From assembly GCF_900112135.1 (NCBI RefSeq), contig NZ_FOLC01000024.1:1-64000 (forward strand): a stretch of DNA of 64,000 bases, in the 5' to 3' direction. Made by a program: the position numbers and the translations under genes. The stretch comes from Collimonas sp. OK412 (GTDB taxonomy: Bacteria > Pseudomonadota > Gammaproteobacteria > Burkholderiales > Burkholderiaceae_D). Positions 18,333 to 26,418 of this stretch are shown here, in pieces. The notes below the pieces were generated by a model. That model was given only the letters and a program-made list of their open reading frames with translations. It was not told the origin of the DNA and did not search any database. Numbering within the stretch: position 1 is the stretch's first letter; the number at the start of each line of letters is the position of its first letter.

Positions 18333-19084
18333 GTCGTCCTCCGCTTGCCGGCGCCGATCGCGGCAGCCTCGGAGACAGCGGGTTGCTTCCTGCCGGCTTG
18401 CGCCGCGGCGCGCCGGATCGCCCGGCGCCGCTTGAAGAAATATTCGCCCAGACCCCAGGCCAGCAGCTTGACCAGCAGCGACAGCGCCAGGTACAGGCAG
18501 GCCACCACGATATAGGTTTCCAGCGAACGGAAGGTATCCGACTGCACGGTGTTGGCGATCGCCGTCAATTCCTCGGCCGAGATCTGCGAAGCCATGGCGG
18601 AAGCCTGCATCATCAGCAGGAACTGGCTGGTCAGCGCCGGGTAGACCTTCTCTATCGACGGCTGCAGCATCACGTGCCAGCCGATGCGCCAGCGCGACAG
18701 GCCGAGGCATTCTGCCGCTTCGATCTGGCCGCGCGGCACCGCTTCCAGACCGGCGCGGATGATTTCGGCAGCGTAGGCGGCGATATTGATGATCATCGCC
18801 AGCACGGCGGCGGCGAAGGTCGGCATGTGGATGCCGAGGCTGGCCAGGCCGAAATACAAGAGGAACAGCTGCACCAGGAACGGCGTGTTGCGCACCGCGT
18901 CGATGTAGACCGAACACGCTTTCGACAGCCATTTGCGGCGGCCGCGCTTGGCGAACGCCACCAGCGTGCCGATGCTCACTCCGGCCACCACCGCGACGCC
19001 GGTCATCTTCAGGGTCAGCCATGCGCCCTCGAGGAATACCGGCCAGTAGGGAAGAAGATCGCTAAAGTGAAGAGAAAAACTCAT
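18329..19084 (-). CDS. PAAT-type ABC permease 1
   Basis: A 251-aa inner-membrane permease with N-terminal helices from LPYWPVFLEGAWLTLKMTGVAVV and the EAA loop LEAVPRGQIEAAECLGLSRWRIGWHVMLQPSI. It pairs with permease 2 as a heterodimer. A basic tail rich in Arg and Ala (about 30 residues) extends beyond the usual family end. ATG 19084 is chosen over a start at 19132 because it opens the normal N-terminus. Confidence 0.88.
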   Translation of the reverse strand: MSFSLHFSDLLPYWPVFLEGAWLTLKMTGVAVVAGVSIGTLVAFAKRGRRKWLSKACSVYIDAVRNTPFLVQLFLLYFGLASLGIHMPTFAAAVLAMIINIAAYAAEIIRAGLEAVPRGQIEAAECLGLSRWRIGWHVMLQPSIEKVYPALTSQFLLMMQASAMASQISAEELTAIANTVQSDTFRSLETYIVVACLYLALSLLVKLLAWGLGEYFFKRRRAIRRAAAQAGRKQPAVSEAAAIGAGKRRTT

Positions 19085-19229
19085 GACCGACGAATGCTCC
19101 TGTAGCTTTTTCTGCTTGTCTCGGCACGCCAATCGCGATTTTCATCTGCCGACTGCCGCGGTCTCCCTGCATTCCGCCCCGGCTGCGCTTTTTTTGCGCT
19201 TGTTCCGGGGACTTGCCTTTCAAGCCGGC

Positions 19230-20069
19230 TTATTGCGGCTCGAACGGTCCTGTCACTGTAAACATGCCGCCCTGGTACATGCGCACCGGATCGTCCGCGG
19301 CCGGCAAAGGCTGCGCCTCGACCGCGGCGCGGAACTGTTCCGAGCTGTCGCGCGGCGCAAAACCAAGATGCGCGGCGTGGCGGTTATTCCACCAGACGCC
19401 GTTGTTATCGGACATGCCGTACACCACCGTGTGGCCGACCTGCGGCGTGAACAGGCTGCAGCGCAACAGTTCGGTCAGGTCGTCGTAGCTCAGCCAGCAG
19501 GCCAGCGCGCGCCGGTCTTTGGCGGTGGGGAAGGAATTGCCGATGCGGATGCTGACGGTCTCGATGCCGTAACGGTCGAAATACAGCTGCGCCATGTCTT
19601 CGCCGTACGATTTGGACAAGCCGTAATAACCGTCCGGCCGCCGCAGGTCGTGGCTGTCGATGACCTGGTCTTGCCGGTAAAACCCGGTGACGTGGTTGGA
19701 GCTGGCGAAAACGACGCGCTTGACGCCATGCCGCCGCGCCGCTTCGTATATGTGGAACACGCCCTTGATATTGGCTTCCAGGATTTCCTCGAACGGCCGC
19801 TCCACCGATACGCCGCCGAGATGCACGATGGCGTCGCAGCCGGCCACCAGCGCATCCACCGCGGCCCGGTCGGCCAGGTTGCAGGGCTGCATTTCTTCAT
19901 GCGGCGCGGCGTCTTGCGCCAACACCGCCGCCAGGTCGGAAACCCTGACGGTAGCGGCGAACGCTGCCAGCCTTGGCCGCAATACCTTACCCAGGCCGCC
20001 GCCGGCGCCGGTCAACAACAGGCGCCGGTACTGCGCGCCGCCCTCTGCGCTATTTGTCTTGTCGCTCAT
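19230..20069 (-). CDS. udh: Uronate dehydrogenase
   Basis: A 279-aa extended short-chain dehydrogenase that oxidises galacturonate or glucuronate with NAD+ to the aldaro-lactone, feeding aldarates to the garD/kdgD route. It shows the nucleotide-binding LLLTGAGGGLGKVLRP, the IVHLGGVSVERPFEEILEANIKG segment, Ser-rich VVFASSNHVTGFY and the catalytic YGLSKSYGED (Tyr-x3-Lys). The family-typical PTAKDRRALACWLSYDDL is present. It heads the unit that contains the ABC transporter, with an operator-like site about 80 bp upstream. Confidence 0.93.
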   Translation of the reverse strand: MSDKTNSAEGGAQYRRLLLTGAGGGLGKVLRPRLAAFAATVRVSDLAAVLAQDAAPHEEMQPCNLADRAAVDALVAGCDAIVHLGGVSVERPFEEILEANIKGVFHIYEAARRHGVKRVVFASSNHVTGFYRQDQVIDSHDLRRPDGYYGLSKSYGEDMAQLYFDRYGIETVSIRIGNSFPTAKDRRALACWLSYDDLTELLRCSLFTPQVGHTVVYGMSDNNGVWWNNRHAAHLGFAPRDSSEQFRAAVEAQPLPAADDPVRMYQGGMFTVTGPFEPQ

Positions 20070-20149
20070 GCCATGTCCCGTGCCGATGCCGATTTGAGAG
20101 AGATCGCAGACATTGTCGCGTATCTGTGATTGTCGTGCTCTCGCCTATT

Positions 20150-20171
20150 GTTATACGTTGTCATACAACTT
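20150..20171 (-). promoter_or_regulatory. GntR operator-like site 3 (udh)
   Basis: The minus strand contains the near-perfect palindrome GTTGTATGACAAC followed by GTATAAC. Over 22 aligned bases it matches site 1 at 16 positions with no gap. It sits about 80 bp before the udh start, so the udh-ABC unit looks like part of the same regulon. Confidence 0.68.
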
Positions 20172-20275
20172 AATCGATTATGTCTTGCCTGCGCCCTTCT
20201 TGTCAAATCACTGGGTATATCGCTAGATATATTGGATAAGGCCGCGTAAACCGGCTATTCTCGGCGATATTTTAT

Positions 20276-20295
20276 GTTGTATGATGACTGATAAG
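20276..20295 (+). promoter_or_regulatory. GntR operator-like site 4 (NTF2-like gene)
   Basis: Reads GTTGTATGATGACTGATAAG, matching sites 1 and 2 at 18 of 20 positions, 28 bp before the start codon of the secreted NTF2-like gene. Confidence 0.75.
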
Positions 20296-20323
20296 AAAAC
20301 AAGCCACCACCAAGGAGACCCCA

Positions 20324-20770
20324 ATGTTTAAGAAATGGATGTATTTGTGCACTGCGATGGTCTGCTCCATGATCATTGCCCAAGGCGCAGCGGCCGCCCC
20401 CGATGAAGAATCGATAGCGGAGCAAGTCGAAAAACTGCGGACAGCGATGCTCCACCCCGGCGACCGCGTGGCGCTCGACCGCCTGGTCATGGACGAGCTA
20501 AGTTACGGCCACTCGAACGGCAAAGTGCAAGACAAGGCGGAATTCATCGGCGCGTTGACCAGCGGCGAATCGGACTTCGTCAGCATCGCCCTGTCGGACC
20601 AGAGCGTCAAGATTTCGGGAGATACCGCGGTGGTGCGCCACACCTTGGCGGCGGTCACCAATGACTCCGGCAAAGCGGGCAATGTCTCCCTGAAAATCCT
20701 GATGGTATGGAAGAAGCACGGCGGCCATTGGCGTTTGCTGGCGCGCCAGGCGGTGCGTTTCAGCGCCTGA
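20324..20770 (+). CDS. Secreted NTF2/DUF4440-like protein in the sugar-acid regulon
   Basis: A 148-aa protein with a signal peptide (about residues 1-25, ending GAAAA) and an NTF2-like fold pattern: LDRLVMDELSYGHSNGKVQDKAEFIGAL, then strands SDQSVKISGDTAVVRHTLAAV and KILMVWKKHGGHWRLLARQAVRF. A strong AGGAG precedes the ATG. An operator-like site of the aldarate regulon stands directly upstream, so it is probably co-induced with uronate use. A periplasmic binding or isomerase/lactonase role is possible; no catalytic motif identifies it. Confidence 0.78.
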   Translation: MFKKWMYLCTAMVCSMIIAQGAAAAPDEESIAEQVEKLRTAMLHPGDRVALDRLVMDELSYGHSNGKVQDKAEFIGALTSGESDFVSIALSDQSVKISGDTAVVRHTLAAVTNDSGKAGNVSLKILMVWKKHGGHWRLLARQAVRFSA

Positions 20771-20842
20771 TTTGCTGAGCCGGGTCGGATGCGGGCAGGA
20801 CCGCGCGCCATATTGCCGGCGCGCTCCGGCTTGCTGGCTGCC

Positions 20843-21121
20843 TCAGGAGTTTTCAGTTTCCGAAGTGGTGAATTCAATGCCGCCGACCCATTTTGCAACG
20901 AGATTGTAAACCCATGCGCCGAACAGCGTAAAGAGAAAACCGACGACCAGGTAAATGAACGGCAGCGCCAGCATCGCGCCGATCGCCGGCGCCTTGGACC
21001 CCGGCATCACTGAAAGAAACAGGATCATGAGGATAATGATCGGCAAGGAAACAACGAAATAAAGAATCGCCACCACCTTGGCTGTCTGCACCGGCGAAAT
21101 GTTCAAGATCTGTTTTTTCAT
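20843..21121 (-). CDS. Small membrane protein
   Basis: A 92-aa protein with two clear membrane helices (AKVVAILYFVVSLPIIILMI and GAMLALPFIYLVVGFLFTLF) and a hydrophilic tail ending TTSETENS. The helix layout, with the ISPVQTAKV opening, resembles DUF3566-like proteins, but I am not certain of the family. No function can be inferred. It lies just downstream of the NlpC/P60 gene on the same strand. Confidence 0.7.
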   Translation of the reverse strand: MKKQILNISPVQTAKVVAILYFVVSLPIIILMILFLSVMPGSKAPAIGAMLALPFIYLVVGFLFTLFGAWVYNLVAKWVGGIEFTTSETENS

Positions 21122-21212
21122 GATTTTTTCCCTTTTATAAATTATTGAATTACCAGCTTAAATTGCGTATCCGCGATCATCCCGTTCGCTGATTTACCGC
21201 CTTTGCATTGTT

Positions 21213-22628
21213 TCACCTGGCAACCACATGCACCAGGCTCGTCATAGCATCGACATACAAGTGCTGCTCGTCCGCAAGCAGCGGCAGCAGCGGCGTGACC
21301 GAAACCTGGTTCAACTTCGTCATGCGGACTTTTCCCGCCGGATCGCGGAAAACGGCATAGGGCACGTCCTGCATGACATAGGGCTCGCCATTGACCTGCC
21401 CCAAAATCATCAGCACATGTCCAGGAACCACGACCAGGTCGCCGACCTGGGCGGCCAATACCGCCTCGACGCGGGCCTGGTGAGAATCCGAAGCAGAAAA
21501 AACGCGCTGCTGCAACGCCGGGCTGCGGCCCTGAGCGCCGGAATTCGGAGGCAGGATAATGCCCATGCTGCGGTACACCTCGCCGGTGAATCCGCTGCAA
21601 TCCCTGGCGTTGTAAAGATGCCCCCAGCCATACCGTTCACCGAGGAACTTGAATCCCTGGCGGATGATGTTGGCTTTGGTGAGCGGCAGATACCCGGGAG
21701 AAGTATCTTTGATCTTTTGCAGCAGTGCGGCCTTGAAGGCCAACGATCCGTCTTCGCGGCGTACCGGAAGATCCACCGTCCAGGATACGTAAGACCCCTG
21801 GCCGTTCACCGGCTCGCCCTCAGCAAGCCGTGCAAGCGGGACCCGCACCCCCATGTCAAGCTGAAGCTCCGAGACCTCGGGCGCTTCCGGCGTGAATACC
21901 GTCCGCACCTTGTCTCCGGTCACTACGCGGAACGGCTGCTTGCCGGCATAGGCAAACACCTCCGTGGCAGCTCCCTCGGCGATGTCCGCGCGCGCTACCC
22001 ACGCAGGAGCTTGTTCGCTCAAGACCAGCAGCCACTGGCCGTCGGCGCTCGCATGCGCAACGACGACGGGATCGCCTGGGAAAAGCGTGCCGCCCTGGAA
22101 GCTTTCGAAATCCAGCAGGTCCTTCGACGGAAAAGCCTGGAGCGATGTCGGGTAGGTGCGCAGCTGCGCGCGCCGCACGCTGAGCCCGTAGCGGGTGGGC
22201 GTGGTGGCCGGGATCCGGTCGGCGCCGATATTGGCCTCGATTGCCTCCATCGCCGCTTTCGGGATCGCATTTCCGGCTGCGTCCACCAGCGGCTTGGTCA
22301 GCGGTTCCGCAGCGTCCTTCAACCACAGGAGCACCTGCTCGCGGGACAAGGCCGGCCCGACCTTGGCGAGATCGTGCATGGCGGGATCCGCTGCAAATGT
22401 TCTGGCATTCAGGTCATCGATCTGCTGCCGCGACATCAAGACTTTGTCCGGGCTGGGAGCTCGCGCAATCCAATAGTCGGGCACAAGCATCGCCTGGTCG
22501 AAACCGATCACTCCCGATGGGGGAATCGCAAGCTTGTTGTTTTGCGCTGCGGCAGTGGCCGCGATACAGAACAGGAGAGGAAACACGAACCCATGGAACA
22601 CCGATCTCCTCGGCCGGGTCAGCGTCAT
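21213..22628 (-). CDS. Exported NlpC/P60 peptidase with SH3-like domains
   Basis: A 471-aa cell-wall hydrolase predicted to cut peptidoglycan stem peptides. A signal peptide (about residues 1-28, ending ATAAA) is followed by a domain with ALMSRQQIDDLNARTF-type pattern, SH3-like segments (YGLSVRRAQLRTYPT; WVARADIAEG) and the NlpC/P60 domain with GERYGWGHLYNARDCSGF, catalytic Cys344 and His404 in PGHVLMILG. ATG 22628 opens the signal peptide; the longer frame has no sensible N-terminus. A 77-bp piece matching its 3' end and trailer recurs at 28136-28212. Confidence 0.88.
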   Translation of the reverse strand: MTLTRPRRSVFHGFVFPLLFCIAATAAAQNNKLAIPPSGVIGFDQAMLVPDYWIARAPSPDKVLMSRQQIDDLNARTFAADPAMHDLAKVGPALSREQVLLWLKDAAEPLTKPLVDAAGNAIPKAAMEAIEANIGADRIPATTPTRYGLSVRRAQLRTYPTSLQAFPSKDLLDFESFQGGTLFPGDPVVVAHASADGQWLLVLSEQAPAWVARADIAEGAATEVFAYAGKQPFRVVTGDKVRTVFTPEAPEVSELQLDMGVRVPLARLAEGEPVNGQGSYVSWTVDLPVRREDGSLAFKAALLQKIKDTSPGYLPLTKANIIRQGFKFLGERYGWGHLYNARDCSGFTGEVYRSMGIILPPNSGAQGRSPALQQRVFSASDSHQARVEAVLAAQVGDLVVVPGHVLMILGQVNGEPYVMQDVPYAVFRDPAGKVRMTKLNQVSVTPLLPLLADEQHLYVDAMTSLVHVVAR

Positions 22629-22684
22629 TTTCAATTGGCAATCCCCCGCGGAAGGCGCCGAGACATGCCCGGTTCCCAGGGCAT

Positions 22685-23074
22685 TCAAACCTTTCCCGCC
22701 GGCGCGCGTATCACCATGAACAGCATCAGCAACATGCCCAAAAGGACCGCGATCGATGACAAGCCGAGAACCGGGCCGATAGTCTCTTCGGGGACGAATT
22801 GTCCCGACAGCAGGAACAGGCTGGCCAGCATGATCAAGGCGCCGGCGTGATGCAGGACAAATTGCAATGTCGCCACGCCGGGCCGGACTCCGGCCAGCCA
22901 CAGCTTGTGGATGACGCCGTAAACGACGGAAATCGCGAAGCCGATCAGCAGAATGTGGGCATGCGTAACCAGCTGCGAGTGGTTCTGCGACATGCCCATG
23001 TAGATTCCGAACGCCAGTCCGAGAACCGCATAAGCCAGTCCGGAAACCAGGAACTTCCTGTCAAACCCCATCAT
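22685..23074 (-). CDS. Haem-copper-oxidase-subunit-I-like membrane protein
   Basis: A 129-aa protein with four predicted membrane helices. The pattern LAFGIYMGMSQNHSQLVTHAHILLIGFAISVVYGV, with spaced histidines, is like the small TonB- or oxidase-linked proteins related to cytochrome oxidase subunit I, but only a quarter of that subunit's size. It would sit in the inner membrane; haem binding is inferred only from the histidines. It lies 57 bp upstream of the NlpC/P60 gene on the same strand and may be cotranscribed. Confidence 0.68.
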   Translation of the reverse strand: MMGFDRKFLVSGLAYAVLGLAFGIYMGMSQNHSQLVTHAHILLIGFAISVVYGVIHKLWLAGVRPGVATLQFVLHHAGALIMLASLFLLSGQFVPEETIGPVLGLSSIAVLLGMLLMLFMVIRAPAGKV

Positions 23075-23389
23075 TGACCTCCCATGTGCTTGCGCATCAA
23101 ACGATCCGCAAAATTGCCGCAGGTAAATAATTTGCCTATGCTGCCACGAATAAGGGGGGCGATCAATATTAAATGAGACGAGTGCCTGTGCTTCTACATT
23201 TGGCTGATGGCGGCATTGCTGGATGGCTGTTTACGGCTGTGGATTCAACCGGTGGAGGCAACAGATTGATGAAATCGTCCGCCTGTCAAATTATCCGTAT
23301 GCGGCAGCGTTTGAGGAAACCATCGATACTTTGCACGGTACCGGCCTGGCGACGGATAATAGCGGCTACATCATTTTTAGAATTCCCCC
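23075..23389. other. Divergent intergenic region and left edge of accessory DNA
   Basis: GC falls here relative to the DNA on the left. It should hold the promoters of the membrane-protein gene (minus) and the OsmC-YcaO gene (plus). Overlapping frames of about 80 codons exist at 23173-23456 but show no motif and no good ribosome-binding site. A 16-base word at 23238-23253 recurs inverted at 25824-25839. Confidence 0.5.
23238..23253 (+). repeat. 16-bp inverted repeat, left copy
   Basis: TGTGGATTCAACCGGT is found here and, in inverted orientation, at 25824-25839, so the two copies bracket the OsmC-YcaO gene at 2.6 kb distance. The match does not extend clearly beyond 16 bases. Confidence 0.55.
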
Positions 23390-25594
23390 ATGGAAATCAA
23401 GGTCAACTTTCTCGATAAGCTACGTCTTGAAGCCAAATTCGATGACTTCACGGTAGTGGCCGACCAGCCTATCCGCTATAAGGGCGACGGCTCGGCGCCT
23501 GGTCCCTTCGATTATTTTCTGGCCTCATCGGCCTTGTGTGCAGCGTACTTTGTGAAGCTGTATTGCGTAACTCGCAATATTCCTACTGAAAATATCCGCC
23601 TGTCGCAGAATAATATTGTTGATCCGGAAAACCGGTACCAGCAGATTTTCAAGATTCAGGTCGAGTTGCCGGCGGATATCTCTGCCAAAGACCGCCAGGG
23701 TATTTTGCGCTCCATCGACCGTTGTACGGTGAAAAAAGTGGTGCAAGCCGGACCCGAGTTTGTCATTGAAGAAGTACAGAATCTGGATGCCGACACCCAG
23801 TCGCTGCTGACATTGAAGCCGGCTTCTGATGTCAGCACCTATATTGCGGGCAAGGATCTGCCGTTGGAGCAAACCATCGCCAATATGTCGGGCGTTTTGG
23901 CGAACTTGGGCATCAAGATTGAAATTGCTTCGTGGCGCAATCTTGTTCCCAATGTGTGGTCGCTGCATATCCGCGATGCGCACTCGCCGATGTGCTTCAC
24001 CAATGGCAAGGGAGCAACCAAGGAAAGCGCGTTGGCGTCGGCGCTGGGAGAGTATATCGAGCGGCTGAATAACAACCATTTCTACGCCGGCACGTTCTGG
24101 GGCGAAGACATCGCCAACGCGGCGTTTGTACATTACCCGAACGAGCACTGGTTTAAGCCTGGCCCTAAAGATGCGCTGCCGACTGAAATTCTGGATGAGT
24201 ACTGCCTGCAAATTTACAATCCCGACGGCGAGTTACGCGGCTCGCATCTGGTCGACACCAACTCCGGCAATCTGCAGCGCGGTATCTGTTCGCTGCCGTA
24301 TGTGCGGCAGTCGGACGGCGAGGTGGTGTATTTTCCATCCAACCTGGTCGAAAACCTATACGTCAGCAATGGCATGAGTGCCGGTAATACGCTGGCCGAA
24401 GCGCAGGTGCAATGCCTGTCGGAAATTTTCGAACGGGCGGTAAAACGCGAAATCCTGGAAGGTGAAATCGCATTGCCTGATGTGCCGCAGGAAGTGCTGG
24501 CGAAATACCCTGGCATCCTGGCCGGCATCCAGGGACTGGAAGAGCAGGGCTTTCCGGTGCTGGTGAAGGATGCGTCGCTGGGAGGGGTGTACCCGGTGAT
24601 GTGCGTCACCCTGATGAACCCGCGGACGGGCGGTGTGTTTGCCTCGTTCGGCGCGCACCCAAGCCTGGAGGTGGCGCTGGAGCGCAGCCTGACGGAATTG
24701 CTGCAGGGCCGCAGTTTTGAAGGCCTGAACGAATTGCCTCGGCCCACCTTTGCAAGTGAAGCCGTGACCGAGCCAAATAACTTTGTCGAACACTTCATCG
24801 ATTCCAGCGGCATCGTGTCATGGCGCTTTTTCAGCGCCAAAGCGGATTTCGATTTTGTCGAATGGGATTTTTCCGGCCAGGGTGAAAACTCGAATGCCGA
24901 GGAAGCCGCGACCTTGTTCGGCATTCTCGAAGACATGGACAAACAGGTGTACATGGCAGCGTACGACAATTTAGGCGCCGTAGCCTGCCGGATTCTGGTG
25001 CCCGGTTATTCGGAAATTTATCCGATAGAAGATTTGATCTGGGATAACACCAACAAGGCGCTGTTGTTCCGCGCCGATATTTTGAATCTGCATCGCCTGG
25101 ACGATGCCAGCCTGGAAGCGCTGCTCGAGCGCCTGGATAACAATGAGCTCGATGAATATTCCGACATCGCCACATTGATCGGCATCGAATTTGACGAGAA
25201 TACGGACTGGGGGCAACTGACGGTTCTCGAGTTGAAGCTGCTGATTCATCTCGCCTTGCAGCAATTCGAGGCGGCGCATGAGCTGGTGGGAGCTTTCCTG
25301 CAGTACAACGACAACACGGCCGAGCGCGGCTTGTTTTATCAAGCCTTGAATGTGGTGCTAGAGGTGCTGCTGGATGACGACTTGGAACTGGACGATTACG
25401 TGGTCAATTTCCGCCGGATGTTTGGCAACGCTCGGATGGACGCGGTGATGGGGTCGGTGGACGGCAGCGTGCGCTTCTTCGGCTTAACGCCAACGAGCAT
25501 GAAACTGGAGGGGCTCGACCGGCACCAGCGCCTGATCGACAGCTACAAGAAATTGCATAAGGTTCGGGCCAATGTGGCGGCTACGGCCAGTTAG
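23390..25594 (+). CDS. OsmC-YcaO fusion protein
   Basis: A 734-aa cytosolic protein with three parts. Residues 1 to about 135 are an OsmC-like domain (GDGSAPGPFDYFLASSALCAAYFVK), including the active-site-type Cys. Residues about 150-575 are a YcaO domain with GKGATKESALASALGEYIERLNN, AGNTLAEAQVQCLSEIFERAVKREI and HPSLEVALERSLTELLQGR, which carry the ATP/Mg residues. The rest is a helical C-terminal region. YcaO proteins activate amide backbones with ATP; E. coli YcaO is linked to ribosomal protein S12 methylthiolation. The OsmC fusion is a known but less common form. The start has only a weak ribosome-binding site. Confidence 0.88.
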   Translation: MEIKVNFLDKLRLEAKFDDFTVVADQPIRYKGDGSAPGPFDYFLASSALCAAYFVKLYCVTRNIPTENIRLSQNNIVDPENRYQQIFKIQVELPADISAKDRQGILRSIDRCTVKKVVQAGPEFVIEEVQNLDADTQSLLTLKPASDVSTYIAGKDLPLEQTIANMSGVLANLGIKIEIASWRNLVPNVWSLHIRDAHSPMCFTNGKGATKESALASALGEYIERLNNNHFYAGTFWGEDIANAAFVHYPNEHWFKPGPKDALPTEILDEYCLQIYNPDGELRGSHLVDTNSGNLQRGICSLPYVRQSDGEVVYFPSNLVENLYVSNGMSAGNTLAEAQVQCLSEIFERAVKREILEGEIALPDVPQEVLAKYPGILAGIQGLEEQGFPVLVKDASLGGVYPVMCVTLMNPRTGGVFASFGAHPSLEVALERSLTELLQGRSFEGLNELPRPTFASEAVTEPNNFVEHFIDSSGIVSWRFFSAKADFDFVEWDFSGQGENSNAEEAATLFGILEDMDKQVYMAAYDNLGAVACRILVPGYSEIYPIEDLIWDNTNKALLFRADILNLHRLDDASLEALLERLDNNELDEYSDIATLIGIEFDENTDWGQLTVLELKLLIHLALQQFEAAHELVGAFLQYNDNTAERGLFYQALNVVLEVLLDDDLELDDYVVNFRRMFGNARMDAVMGSVDGSVRFFGLTPTSMKLEGLDRHQRLIDSYKKLHKVRANVAATAS

Positions 25595-25823
25595 GGTTAC
25601 GAGTCATGGCTTGATGCGCTGATGGCGGTCCTCTCCCAGCGCCCGCTGCCAGAACGAGCGTCTGTGCCGGCGCGCATCAGTGTGGATGCCGGCTTTCGCT
25701 TTAATGTTTCTATCACGAGAGCTGCGGCAATTCACTGATAGTCAATGTCCATGAGCGGATTCCATCCCTGTGCGTCAGCGATTCATCTAAAAATGCATAC
25801 CTGTGCATCGGAGAAACGCATCG

Positions 25824-25839
25824 ACCGGTTGAATCCACA
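25824..25839 (-). repeat. 16-bp inverted repeat, right copy
   Basis: Inverted match of the word at 23238-23253, placed 230 bp after the OsmC-YcaO stop codon. Confidence 0.55.
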
Positions 25840-25875
25840 ACCCTAAGCGGTCATAACTGCCTTTGAAATGCGGAC

Positions 25876-25998
25876 ACTCAACGCCCGGTTAACCGGCAGA
25901 ACGGAGCCGGCTTTCCGGCAAAGTGGTTTGCAGTGGGGAGTAAAATTTGCGAAGCAATGCCCCGCTGCAAACTGTCCACGTTGAACGCCTTGTTAGAA
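25876..25998 (-). repeat. attC-like integron recombination site (VCR-type length)
   Basis: Read on the minus strand, 6 bases past the GFA stop, it begins TTCTAACAAGGCGTTCAAC and ends CCGGTTAACCGGGCGTTGAGT, with a 3' GTTRRRY-type core (GTTGAGT). The inside folds: GTTTGCAG and CTGCAAAC arms with flanking GGGG/CCCC and GTGG/CCAC pairs. Its 123-bp length is in the range of Vibrio-type attC sites. The first base of the 5' core departs from the RYYYAAC consensus. No integrase gene is in the window. Confidence 0.5.
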
Positions 25999-26004
25999 AC
26001 CCAC

Positions 26005-26418
26005 TTAACCTTGGGCCGCGCCTTGTTTTTTTGGTAGCTGAGGGCTCATATGGTCCCAAGGCGCAGCACTAGCCACATAAAAATCTAATTTAGGTACATA
26101 GTTCGAAGAACTGTCTAATGTGCCTGCTTTAATACCGAGCATTCCGGGCATGGCGCTGAATTTTGCAAACAGCTGCGAACCGCAATTTTGACAGAAACCC
26201 CTTCGGTGAACACTTCCACTATCAGATGCAGACTCGAAATATTTTGCTTCGCCACGAATGGAGACACTTGCTTCTGGAAAAAGCATTGCGGGAATAAATG
26301 CACTACCTGACGACCTCTGGCAATCCTTGCAGTGGCAATTTCCAGTAAATAGCGGCTCCGCGTCAGTTGAATAATTTATTTCTCCACAAAGACATCGTCC
26401 TGAATATTTTGAGGTCAT
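26005..26418 (-). CDS. GFA-family zinc protein (CENP-V/Mss4-like)
   Basis: A 137-aa protein of the family named after glutathione-dependent formaldehyde-activating enzyme. Zinc ligands are visible as GRCLCGEI, NCHCKDCQRSSG and FCQNCGSQLF, and the usual ending LDFYVASAAPW is present. ATG 26418 has GGAG eight bases upstream and is preferred over ATG 26430. The gene has a short leader and is followed at once by an attC-like element, the layout of an integron cassette. The biochemical role of most family members is unknown. Confidence 0.85.
   Translation of the reverse strand: MTSKYSGRCLCGEINYSTDAEPLFTGNCHCKDCQRSSGSAFIPAMLFPEASVSIRGEAKYFESASDSGSVHRRGFCQNCGSQLFAKFSAMPGMLGIKAGTLDSSSNYVPKLDFYVASAAPWDHMSPQLPKKQGAAQG

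Larger units (their letters stand above)
25595..26004. other. Intergenic region with attC-like element and decayed sequence
   Basis: No believable gene is present in these 410 bases. The left two thirds contain the right copy of a 16-bp inverted repeat and otherwise featureless sequence that may be a decayed mobile element. The right third is the attC-like element entered separately. Confidence 0.5.

Noticed and set aside
17679-19022. 447-codon frame spanning both ABC permeases
   Set aside because: Only the portion from ATG 18332 is a permease; the upstream part is a shadow of permease 1 in another frame.
23173-23456. Overlapping 77-81-codon ORFs upstream of the OsmC-YcaO gene
   Set aside because: They overlap each other and the real gene in other frames, show no family pattern and have no good ribosome-binding site.
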